From the NCBI RefSeq assembly GCF_030291135.1, contig NZ_CP127409.1:496001-560000 (forward strand): DNA of 64,000 bases, given 5' to 3'. Below are positions 25,378-31,790 of the stretch, piece after piece (position 1 is the first letter of the stretch; each line of letters opens with the position of its first letter). The position numbers and the translations under genes were made by a program. A model generated the notes under the pieces. The model was not told the origin of the DNA, ran no database searches, and saw nothing but the letters and a program-made list of their open reading frames with translations. The DNA is from Rhodanobacter thiooxydans. Lineage in GTDB: Bacteria; Pseudomonadota; Gammaproteobacteria; Xanthomonadales; Rhodanobacteraceae.

Positions 25378-25806
25378 ATGGGTACTTCGATGTTGGCCGC
25401 GCTGGCTGGCATGGGCCTGTTCGCGATGCTGGTGATGATCGTGGTGGGCATCCTGCTGGCGGCGCTGATGCTGAGCGTGGCGTTCCGGCTGGTGGTCGGC
25501 TACATGCCGTCCTACCTGCGCGCAATCGGCGCGCTGGTGCTGACCTGGATTGCGGTGGCCATTGCGATGGTGGTGGTGGGCATGGTCTCGCACGGCAGCA
25601 CGGGCGGGTTGCTGTCGCTGGTGGTGCAGTTCCTGGTCGGCGCCGCCGTGGTGAACTACCTGCTGCTGGCGCAGAACGGCAGCCAGATCGGCTATGGCAA
25701 GGCGTGCATGGTGCAGCTGGTCTACAGCGTGATCGGCATCGTGCTGGGGGTGATCATCTTCGGCATCATGCTGGTGTTCTTCGGCAGCATGCTGGCGCAC
25801 GCGTGA
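25378..25806 (+). CDS. Small integral membrane protein, unknown function
   Basis: The 142-residue protein is very hydrophobic, with four predicted transmembrane helices (about 5-36, 47-69, 75-95 and 113-138) and almost no soluble part. I know no family. It stands alone with CAGGGGG upstream of its ATG, and converges with the next minus-strand gene. Confidence 0.7.
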   Translation: MGTSMLAALAGMGLFAMLVMIVVGILLAALMLSVAFRLVVGYMPSYLRAIGALVLTWIAVAIAMVVVGMVSHGSTGGLLSLVVQFLVGAAVVNYLLLAQNGSQIGYGKACMVQLVYSVIGIVLGVIIFGIMLVFFGSMLAHA

Positions 25807-25851
25807 GTTGTGCGCGGGGCGGGCAAACCGCCCCGCGCGTCTTCGTGGATC

Positions 25852-26259
25852 TCAGGCCAGGCTGGTGGCGACGCCGAAGCTGATCGCCATGATCACCGCC
25901 ACCGCCATGCAGGCGCTGCCGGGGCGGATGCGGCGGGCGTCGATGCGCGGCACCAGCCGCCACAGCAGCACGCTGCCGATCAGCATGTCCAGCACCAGCA
26001 TCCAGCGCAGCAGGCCGGAGCTCAGCAGCGCGCCATAGGGCGGATGCAGGTGGCCTTCGTACGCGGCCACGCCGACCACCAGCAGCAGGCCGATCAGGGT
26101 CCACAGCAGGCAGGCGAGGTAGATGCGGTTGAACACCACCGCGCAACGCTCGGCCCAGCGCAATACGGACCAGCCGAGCAGGGCGAACACCAGCGCAGCC
26201 ATGCTGCTGTACAGCACCCACCAGAGCAGGCTGCTGATCACGGTAAGCAGGGTGGTCAT
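25852..26259 (-). CDS. Small membrane protein co-encoded with Mpo1-like protein
   Basis: The 135-residue protein has about four hydrophobic helices (5-30, 45-66, 83-102 and 115-134). No conserved motif is recognised. Its ATG overlaps the stop of the Mpo1-like gene by four bases (ATGA), so the two are translationally coupled. Confidence 0.7.
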   Translation of the reverse strand: MTTLLTVISSLLWWVLYSSMAALVFALLGWSVLRWAERCAVVFNRIYLACLLWTLIGLLLVVGVAAYEGHLHPPYGALLSSGLLRWMLVLDMLIGSVLLWRLVPRIDARRIRPGSACMAVAVIMAISFGVATSLA

Positions 26260-26726
26260 GTGACTTGCTTGAATCCCAGTTTGCGCAGCAGCTTGGCCAT
26301 CAGCCAGGCCGGGCCGATCAGCAGGTAGGAAAGATCGGTGAGGAAACTCGGCTTGCGCCCCTCGAACTTGTGCCCGATGAACTGGCCGATCCAGGCGACC
26401 ACGAACACGCCGACCGCGAGCCAGCACAGCTGCGCGGCGCCGAGCTGCCCATACAGGAAGTTGGTGAGCAGGCCGAGCAGCGCAAACACGATCAGCAGTC
26501 CGACCGCCAGCCGGTGCGAGCGCTTCCAGTACCAGTAGAACGCCAGCACCATCACCAGCACCGCCCAGGAACCCGGGCGCAGCTGGCTTACCGGCACCGG
26601 GATCGCCCACAGCAGCGCGATCACCGACCACACGATCGGCGGCACGCAGAACCAGTGGAACATCTGGTTGGTCGGGTTTTGATGGTCGCCGCTGTAACTG
26701 TCGAGCCAGTCCTGCATGGTGCGCAT
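26256..26726 (-). CDS. Mpo1-like (DUF962) membrane protein
   Basis: The 156-residue protein begins with WLDSYSGDHQNPTNQMFHWFCVPP, the family's first conserved block, and has a second block AWIGQFIGHKFEGRKPSFLTDLSYLLIGPAWL. Yeast Mpo1 is an Fe(II)-dependent dioxygenase in fatty-acid alpha-oxidation; His residues in the two blocks (NQMFHW, IGHKFEG) are the likely metal ligands. Four transmembrane segments are predicted. The bacterial role is not established. It is followed by an overlapping small membrane-protein gene. Confidence 0.85.
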   Translation of the reverse strand: MRTMQDWLDSYSGDHQNPTNQMFHWFCVPPIVWSVIALLWAIPVPVSQLRPGSWAVLVMVLAFYWYWKRSHRLAVGLLIVFALLGLLTNFLYGQLGAAQLCWLAVGVFVVAWIGQFIGHKFEGRKPSFLTDLSYLLIGPAWLMAKLLRKLGFKQVT

Positions 26727-26749
26727 GAGCGTTCCCCCCGATGGAACCT

Positions 26750-27646
26750 TCAGTCGAGCCGGATACCGGCCAGCCGCTGCAGCGCCTCGGCGTACTTGGC
26801 GGCGGTGCGTGCGATCACCTCGTCCGGGATCACCGGACCGGGCGCGGTCTTGTTCCAGTGCTGCGTCTCCAGCCAGTCGCGCACGAACTGCTTGTCGTAG
26901 CTGGGCGGGCTGATGCCCACGCGGTATTCGTCAGCCGGCCAGAAGCGCGAGGAGTCCGGGGTCAGCATCTCGTCCATCACGTACAGCTTGCCGTCCGCAT
27001 CGGTGCCGAACTCGAATTTTGTGTCGGCGATGATGATGCCGCGCTCGGCCGCATAGGCGGCGGCCCAGCGGTAGATCGCCAGGGTGGCGTCGCGCACTTG
27101 GTTGGCCAGGTCGGCGCCGACCGCGTCCACCACCGCATCGAAGTTGACGTTCTGGTCGTGGTCGCCCACCGCGGCCTTGGTCGACGGCGTGAAGATCGGC
27201 GCGGGCAACTGCTGCGCCTGCTTGAGGCCGGCGGGCAGCGCGATGCCGCACAGCGAGCCGGTGGCTTGGTAATCCTTCCAGCCGGAACCGATCAGGTAGC
27301 CGCGGGCGATCGCTTCCACCGGCACCGGCTTCAGCCGCCGCGTCACCACGGCGCGCTTCTCGTACAGCTTGAGGTCGGTGCCGGGCGGCAGCACCTCGGC
27401 CAGCGGCACGTCGAGCAGGTGGTTCGGTACCAGGTGCGCGGTCTTGCCGAACCAGAAGTTGGAGATCTGGGTGAGCATCTCGCCCTTGCCGGGGATCGGG
27501 TTCGGCATCACCACATCGAACGCCGACAGCCGGTCGGTGGCGACCATCAGCAGCCGATCGTCGGACAACGCGTAGACATCGCGCACCTTGCCGCGGTGGA
27601 TCAGCTCAAGGCCGGGCAGGTTCGATTGCGGCAGGGTGGTGGGCAC
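26750..27646 (-). CDS. purC: SAICAR synthetase (purine biosynthesis)
   Basis: The 298-residue enzyme joins aspartate to CAIR, using ATP. It shows [50 protein letters not shown] and the C-terminal [10 protein letters not shown], all characteristic. At about 300 residues it is the long form seen in many proteobacteria and yeast. I chose GTG 27646 because relatives start with PTTL..SNLPGL; GTG 27661 would add five residues. Neither has a strong ribosome-binding site. It stands apart from other purine genes. Confidence 0.94.
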   Translation of the reverse strand: MPTTLPQSNLPGLELIHRGKVRDVYALSDDRLLMVATDRLSAFDVVMPNPIPGKGEMLTQISNFWFGKTAHLVPNHLLDVPLAEVLPPGTDLKLYEKRAVVTRRLKPVPVEAIARGYLIGSGWKDYQATGSLCGIALPAGLKQAQQLPAPIFTPSTKAAVGDHDQNVNFDAVVDAVGADLANQVRDATLAIYRWAAAYAAERGIIIADTKFEFGTDADGKLYVMDEMLTPDSSRFWPADEYRVGISPPSYDKQFVRDWLETQHWNKTAPGPVIPDEVIARTAAKYAEALQRLAGIRLD

Positions 27647-27773
27647 GGCGGCGGGTTCCACGTGGCGGGGAAGCGCCCATTCTAGCCGCTGCGGCCGCGG
27701 CGCCGGGAACGCCACCCTGGGGAATCCGGGGGCGCTGCTAGAATTGGCGGCCTGTGGCCCCCATTGGTTGCCG

Positions 27774-28082
27774 ATGCGAACCTTATTGACCGCGGCGCTG
27801 TGCCTGCTCGCCGCCCTCCCGCTCCGTGCACAGACTCCGACGCCGCCGACCCGGCTGGGCCTGTGTGCGGCCTGCCACGGCGCCAGCGGCCACGCCGGCA
27901 TGCCTGGCGTGCCGCACCTGGCCGGCCAGCGGCTGGACTACCTGCGCGACGCGCTGAAGCAATACCGCGACGGCCGCCGCAACATCCCGGTGATGCGCGC
28001 CGCGATCGGCCCGGTCAGCGACGCCGAACTCGACGCGCTGGCGCGCTGGTACAGCGCGCAGCCGCCCCAGGGGAATCCATGA
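27774..28082 (+). CDS. Small c-type cytochrome, periplasmic
   Basis: The 102-residue precursor has a signal peptide (about 1-20, ALPLRAQ). One haem site CAACHG follows, and a distal Met (probably in the NIPVMRAA stretch) would be the second axial ligand. It is a class I cytochrome c domain of the c4/c5-like type and could carry electrons to a terminal oxidase. Its stop overlaps the djlA start by four bases (ATGA). Confidence 0.85.
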   Translation: MRTLLTAALCLLAALPLRAQTPTPPTRLGLCAACHGASGHAGMPGVPHLAGQRLDYLRDALKQYRDGRRNIPVMRAAIGPVSDAELDALARWYSAQPPQGNP

Positions 28083-28885
28083 GCTACACCTACACGCTGT
28101 GGTTCGCCTTCTTCGGCCTGCTCATCGGCCACCTGCCCGGCGCCATCACCGGCGCGGTGCTGGGCTTCGTCTTCGACAACATGCGCTACAGCCAGCGCAA
28201 GCACGCCACGCCGGAAGCCGGCGGCTTCGTCGGCCCGCTGTTCACCCTGCTCGGTGCGGTGGCGAAGTCCGATGGCCGCGTGTCGGAGCAGGAGATCGCG
28301 GTCGCCGAGCGCCTGATGACGCGGATGAACCTGGGTGCCGAGCAGCGCAAGCAGGCGGTGGTCAGCTTCAACGTCGGCAAGCAGCCGGAGTTCGACGTCA
28401 CCCAGACCATCACCGCGTTGCGCAACTGGGTCGGCCTGCGTCGCGACCACGCGTTCCCGGTGCTCGACGTGGTGATCGAGACCGTGCTGGCCGAGGGCAA
28501 CCCGCCGCCGGAGAAGATGTCGATCCTGCGCCAGCTGGCGTTCGCGCTGCGCATCAGCGACATGGAACTGATGGCGCTGATGGCGATGAAGGGCTACGCG
28601 TGGAACGCCGGCCCCGGCGGTTCGCGCGGTCACGCTTACGGCACCGGCGGTGGCTACGTGCCGCCGCAGCGCGCGCCGCAGGGGCCGGACCCGTACGCAG
28701 TACTCGGCATCGACCGCAACGCCGACGACCGCGCGGTGAAGCGCGCCTATCGCAAGCTGATCTCCGAACACCACCCCGACCGCCTCGGCGACCTGCCCGA
28801 CGACATGCGCAAGCGTGCCGAAGCGCGCGCCAGCGAGATCAATGCGGCGTACGACCGGATCAAGGAACAACGCGGCTTCAAATAG
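28079..28885 (+). CDS. djlA: DnaJ-like co-chaperone DjlA
   Basis: The 268-residue protein has an N-terminal transmembrane segment (about 8-30), a TerB-like helical domain (about 50-170: LFTLLGAVAKSDGRVSEQEIAVAE), a Gly-rich linker and a C-terminal J domain (about 200-265) with the HPD tripeptide in SEHHPDRLG. This order is that of DjlA, an inner-membrane-anchored partner of DnaK. It overlaps the cytochrome gene by four bases. A REP pair lies between its stop and rpe. Confidence 0.92.
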   Translation: MSYTYTLWFAFFGLLIGHLPGAITGAVLGFVFDNMRYSQRKHATPEAGGFVGPLFTLLGAVAKSDGRVSEQEIAVAERLMTRMNLGAEQRKQAVVSFNVGKQPEFDVTQTITALRNWVGLRRDHAFPVLDVVIETVLAEGNPPPEKMSILRQLAFALRISDMELMALMAMKGYAWNAGPGGSRGHAYGTGGGYVPPQRAPQGPDPYAVLGIDRNADDRAVKRAYRKLISEHHPDRLGDLPDDMRKRAEARASEINAAYDRIKEQRGFK

Positions 28886-28894
28886 GCGGAATAT

Positions 28895-29002
28895 TCTCCC
28901 TCCCCTGCAAGGCAGGGGAGGGCCGAGGAGGGGTTGCTCTTGATCTTCGAGTCAAGAGCGCACCCCCTCCTCCCAGCCTCCCCCTGCTGCGCAGGGGGAG
29001 GA
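28895..29002. repeat. Pair of opposed REP-type palindromes (BIME-like)
   Basis: Two palindromes of the CTCCCCTGC/GCAGGGGAG family stand in opposite orientation: arms 28898-28908/28912-28922 and 28977-28987/28991-29001. Between them a third hairpin GCTCTTGA/TCAAGAGC (28936-28943/28952-28959) makes the whole unit roughly symmetrical. It fills the gap between djlA and rpe and may slow mRNA decay or attenuate transcription between them. Confidence 0.85.
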
Positions 29003-29056
29003 GCCCGGCGGCAACGTCGTGGCAGACTTGCAAACGTCCTCATCCTGGTCATCGCC

Positions 29057-29725
29057 ATGTCCAAGCAATCTCCGATCATCGCCCCGTCCATCCTCGCCGC
29101 TGATTTCGCCCGACTCGGCGAGGACACCGCCGCTGCGCTCGCCGCCGGCGCCGACTGGGTGCATTTCGACGTGATGGACAACCATTACGTGCCGAACCTC
29201 ACGATCGGCCCGATGGTGCTGCAGTCGCTGCGCAAGTACGGCATCACCGCGCCGATCGACGTGCACCTGATGGTCAAGCCGGTCGACCGCATCGTGCCGG
29301 ACTTCGCCAAGGCCGGCGCCAGCCTGATCAGCTTCCATCCGGAGGCCAGCGAACACATCGATCGCACGCTGGGCCTGATCAGGGAATCCGGTTGCCAGGC
29401 CGGGCTGGTGTTCAACCCGGCCACGCCGCTGGATTACCTCGACTACGTGATGGACAAGCTCGACCTGATCTTGATCATGTCGGTGAACCCGGGTTTCGGC
29501 GGGCAGAAGTTCATTCCCGGCGCGCTGGAGAAACTGCGCCAGGCGCGGGCGCGCATCGACGCCAGTGGCCGTGCGATCCGGCTGGAGATCGACGGCGGCG
29601 TCACCGCGCAGAACATCGGCGCGATCGCCGCGGCCGGCGCCGACACCTTCGTGGCCGGCTCGGCGATCTTCCACGCGCCGGATTACCGCGCCGAGATCGC
29701 CGCCATGCGTCAGGCGATCGCTTGA
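29057..29725 (+). CDS. rpe: Ribulose-phosphate 3-epimerase
   Basis: The 222-residue TIM-barrel enzyme interconverts ribulose 5-phosphate and xylulose 5-phosphate in the pentose phosphate pathway. Motifs: [60 protein letters not shown] and IDGGV. Metal ligands His and Asp lie in HFDVMD, DVHLMV and the final IDGG. ATG 29057 matches the family N-terminus. A REP pair precedes it; in many gammaproteobacteria rpe lies near trpE, which here follows about 4 kb on. Confidence 0.96.
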   Translation: MSKQSPIIAPSILAADFARLGEDTAAALAAGADWVHFDVMDNHYVPNLTIGPMVLQSLRKYGITAPIDVHLMVKPVDRIVPDFAKAGASLISFHPEASEHIDRTLGLIRESGCQAGLVFNPATPLDYLDYVMDKLDLILIMSVNPGFGGQKFIPGALEKLRQARARIDASGRAIRLEIDGGVTAQNIGAIAAAGADTFVAGSAIFHAPDYRAEIAAMRQAIA

Positions 29726-29770
29726 GCATTCCCGCCGCCTTGCAGCGTGCGGTTGTCGAATCGCGCGCAT

Positions 29771-29805
29771 AAAAATCCCGACGCAGTGAGCGACTGCGTC
29801 GGGAT
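29771..29805 (-). terminator. Rho-independent terminator on the minus strand
   Basis: The stem ATCCCGACGCAG/CTGCGTCGGGAT with a seven-base loop is followed by TTTTT only when read on the minus strand. On the plus strand it is followed by AAACG, so it is not a proper rpe terminator. Confidence 0.75.
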
Positions 29806-29930
29806 AAACGTCGTCGGAGACGTGAGAGGAAACACCATTGATTGGTGTGCCGGCACGACTGCTTCACAGGGAGGGGGAACCGTCGTGCCGGCACGTTCCA
29901 CGGCAAGAGGAACGGTACCAATCAGTAATA
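29771..29930 (-). ncRNA. Predicted structured small RNA with C-rich loop and own terminator
   Basis: On the minus strand an 8-bp outer stem (TGATTGGT 29924-29917 with ACCAATCA 29846-29839) encloses two hairpins: GTTCC/GGAAC (29913-29909/29899-29895) and a perfect 13-bp stem (29894-29882/29859-29847). The long hairpin carries a 22-base loop with CCCCCTCCC. About 35 bases on, a 12-bp GC-rich hairpin (29805-29794/29786-29775) runs into TTTTT. C-rich loops that pair with ribosome-binding sites are known in Xanthomonas sX13 and related sRNAs. The 5' end is approximate and no clear promoter was found. Confidence 0.55.
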
Positions 29931-30006
29931 CTGACCGGGGTGATCGGGTTTGGTTCCCGGGAGATTTCTGAACGGCTGAGGCCGCAGTCCTGTCCCGTGC
30001 GGGGTC

Positions 30007-30032
30007 AAAAAAATCCCCTCGCGGGGAGGGGA
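30007..30032 (-). terminator. Terminator after the small two-gene unit
   Basis: On the minus strand TCCCCT/AGGGGA (30032-30027 and 30019-30014) encloses a GC-rich loop and is followed by seven T. It lies about 40 bases after the stop of the 43-residue peptide gene. Confidence 0.78.
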
Positions 30033-30074
30033 CAAGGAACCACCATGGGGGACGGAATGCGGGTCGTGGAACGG

Positions 30075-30206
30075 CTACAGGGGTTGCCAGTCGGGATCGA
30101 CCTGCTCTTGCCCCGCATCCGGCACGATTCCCTTCGCGCCGGATGCACCGCCATCTTCCACGGAGAAGGGATCGAACAAGGACGGGTCGAAACAGGACTT
30201 GAACAT
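30075..30206 (-). CDS. 43-residue acidic peptide, unknown
   Basis: A strong ribosome-binding site (GAGGTGA, six bases before ATG 30206) leads a 43-codon frame: MFKSCFDPSLFDPFSVEDGG, then a Gly/Ala turn, ending VDPDWQPL. It starts 10 bases after the stop of a 38-residue membrane peptide and is closed by its own terminator, which argues for a real gene. One Cys, two FDP motifs and an acidic tail are its only notable points. I know no family. Confidence 0.55.
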   Translation of the reverse strand: MFKSCFDPSLFDPFSVEDGGASGAKGIVPDAGQEQVDPDWQPL

Positions 30207-30216
30207 GGCGTTCACC

Positions 30217-30333
30217 TCACAGGCTGAGTAGTACGCCGAGCAGCAGGGCGCCCCATGCCAGCATCACGCGCAGCGGCTCGAAACCGTGCAGTTCGGCGTT
30301 GGGATCGCGTTCGGGGGATTCGATCTGCGGCAT
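30217..30333 (-). CDS. 38-residue single-pass membrane peptide
   Basis: The frame MPQIESPERDPNAELHGFEP followed by LRVMLAWGALLLGVLLSL gives a hydrophilic N-terminus and one C-terminal transmembrane helix (about 22-38). GCAGGAAG lies at good spacing before ATG 30333. It heads a two-gene unit with the 43-residue peptide. A perfect FNR-type site lies 22 bases upstream of the ATG. Small tail-anchored peptides of this kind often modulate membrane complexes; none is identified here. Confidence 0.55.
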   Translation of the reverse strand: MPQIESPERDPNAELHGFEPLRVMLAWGALLLGVLLSL

Positions 30334-30355
30334 GGGTGGACTTCCTGCAGGTGGC

Positions 30356-30369
30356 TTGATGCACATCAA
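30356..30369. promoter_or_regulatory. Perfect FNR/CRP-type box
   Basis: TTGATGCACATCAA matches the FNR/ANR consensus TTGATNNNNATCAA at every defined position. It lies between the divergent 38-residue peptide (-) and response regulator (+) genes. It is too close to ATG 30333 for classical -41.5 activation of that gene, so it may repress it, or act on the response regulator promoter. Confidence 0.6.
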
Positions 30370-30510
30370 ACCGCCGGCGTGGGCGTTGGCGCCGGCACAA
30401 TCGGGCCGCGCGGCTGCCGGCATGTGGCGAAACGCGGGCAAGTGCAGCACATGGCTTGCGTACGCGCGGCCCGCATAGCACGCTGCGCGCACCACCACAG
30501 GGAGCGCGCC

Positions 30511-31200
30511 ATGGGCCGCAGCATTGCCATCGTCGAGGACGAACCGCTGATCCGCGCCAACTACGTCGAGGCGCTGAACCGCTTCGGCTACGACGCGCGC
30601 GGCTACGGCTCGCGCCAGGAAGCGTCCAGCGCGTTCGCGATGCGCCTGCCTGAACTGGTGATCATCGACATCGGCCTGGGCGACGAGCCGGAGGGCGGCT
30701 TCGACCTGTGCCGCGAACTGCGCGCGAAGTCGGCCACGCTGCCGCTGATCTTCCTCACCGCGCGCGACTCGGATTTCGACGTGATCTCCGGCCTGCGCCT
30801 GGGCGCCGACGACTACCTCAGCAAGGACACCAGCCTGCACCAGCTGGCCGCGCGCATCGCGGCGCTGTTCCGCCGGATCGAGTCGCTGAAGGTACCGGCG
30901 TCCAGCGAGACGGTGATCGAGCACGGGCCGCTGAAGCTGGAATCCGAGCGCATGCGCATCAGCTGGAACGGCGAGGAGATCCCGCTCACCGTCACCGAGT
31001 TCTGGATGGTGCACACGCTGATCCGCTTCCCCGGCCACGTGAAGAACCGCGACCAGCTGATGCGCGAGGCCGAGCTGGTGGTGGACGATGCCACCATCAC
31101 CTCGCACATCAAGCGCATCCGCAAGAAGTTCATCGCGGTGGCGCCGGAGTTCGACGCGATCGAGACCGTGCACGGCGTCGGCTACCGGTGGAAGCCGTGA
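30511..31200 (+). CDS. Response regulator of the proteobacterial dedicated-sortase type (TIGR03787-like)
   Basis: The 229-residue OmpR-type regulator has a receiver domain (acidic pocket in IVEDEP, phospho-Asp53 in IIDIGLGDEPEGGFDLC, Lys in LSKDTS) and a winged-helix output domain (TEFWMVHTLIRFPGHVKNRDQL, VHGVGYRW). The long block TLPLIFLTARDSDFDVISGL is characteristic of regulators paired with Gram-negative sortase systems. Its GTGA overlap with the next gene and the kinase gene downstream make a three-gene operon. No sortase gene is present in the window. Confidence 0.88.
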   Translation: MGRSIAIVEDEPLIRANYVEALNRFGYDARGYGSRQEASSAFAMRLPELVIIDIGLGDEPEGGFDLCRELRAKSATLPLIFLTARDSDFDVISGLRLGADDYLSKDTSLHQLAARIAALFRRIESLKVPASSETVIEHGPLKLESERMRISWNGEEIPLTVTEFWMVHTLIRFPGHVKNRDQLMREAELVVDDATITSHIKRIRKKFIAVAPEFDAIETVHGVGYRWKP

Positions 31201-31778
31201 GGCGGCGCTTGCTGCCGGCGCTGGCGTGCCTGCTGTTCGCCGTCGTGGCGCAGGCCGCCGGCAAGGATGACGACGTGCTGGCGCGCGGCGCCCGCGATGG
31301 CGACGCGCCGGCCTGGGCGATCAGTGCGGCCACGCCGACCGGCTGGACCCGCGACTGTTGCACCTACGCGCGCGCGATCGGCGTCAATGCGGTGGTGTAC
31401 CAGGGTGAATGGAGCGGCAAGCCGCAGCGGGTGATGGTGCTCAACGTGTGGCCGCGCCAGCTGGCCACGCTGGCCGACGAGGTGCAGGCCGACCGCAAGC
31501 GCTACCTGCAGCACGACCCCGCCGGCAAGGTGTCCGGCTTCGCCGTGCGGCATCCGGCGATGCCATGCGAGGCTTCGGTCTACCAGGGTAGCGACCACAT
31601 CGACGACGTGCTGGTGTTCTGCGATCCGGGCGCGGCCAGCGGCGTGCGGCTGAGCTGGTCGATGGCGTTCGACGACGCCGATCCGTCGCGCCGTGCGCTG
31701 CTCGACGACTTCATGCGCGTGGTGGTGACCACGCGCTGGGCCAAGGATGCCGTGACGCCGTCCGCGCATGGCCGCTGA
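31197..31778 (+). CDS. Secreted protein between the regulator and kinase genes
   Basis: The 193-residue precursor starts with GTG overlapping the regulator stop by four bases. It has a signal peptide (about 1-21, VVAQAAG). The mature domain has four Cys, two adjacent in TRDCCTYARAIGVNAV, plus FAVRHPAMPCEASVY and DVLVFCDP, perhaps forming disulphides. I do not recognise a family. Its position suggests it senses or modulates the envelope signal read by the kinase, but that is inference. Confidence 0.72.
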   Translation: MRRRLLPALACLLFAVVAQAAGKDDDVLARGARDGDAPAWAISAATPTGWTRDCCTYARAIGVNAVVYQGEWSGKPQRVMVLNVWPRQLATLADEVQADRKRYLQHDPAGKVSGFAVRHPAMPCEASVYQGSDHIDDVLVFCDPGAASGVRLSWSMAFDDADPSRRALLDDFMRVVVTTRWAKDAVTPSAHGR

Positions 31779-31790
31779 TCGCCGGCCCCG

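Larger units (their letters stand above)
29726..30074. other. 349-base gap with minus-strand structured RNA and terminator signals
   Basis: No protein gene is convincing here. The gap holds, reading on the minus strand, the terminator of the small-peptide gene (30007-30032), a three-way-junction inverted-repeat set (29839-29924) and a second hairpin with T-run (29771-29805). All directional signals point to minus-strand transcription, opposite to rpe. Confidence 0.7.

Noticed and set aside
29771-29805. Hairpin after rpe taken as the rpe terminator
   Set aside because: The T-run exists only on the minus strand; on the plus strand the hairpin is followed by AAACG, so intrinsic termination of rpe is not supported.
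29710-29901. 63-codon minus-strand frame covering the structured RNA
   Set aside because: It has no ribosome-binding site, runs through the hairpins into the rpe gene and shows no protein-like pattern; RNA structure explains the region better.
30356-30369. FNR box as a class II activator site for the 38-residue peptide gene
   Set aside because: The -41.5 geometry would put the transcription start inside the coding frame, after the ATG.
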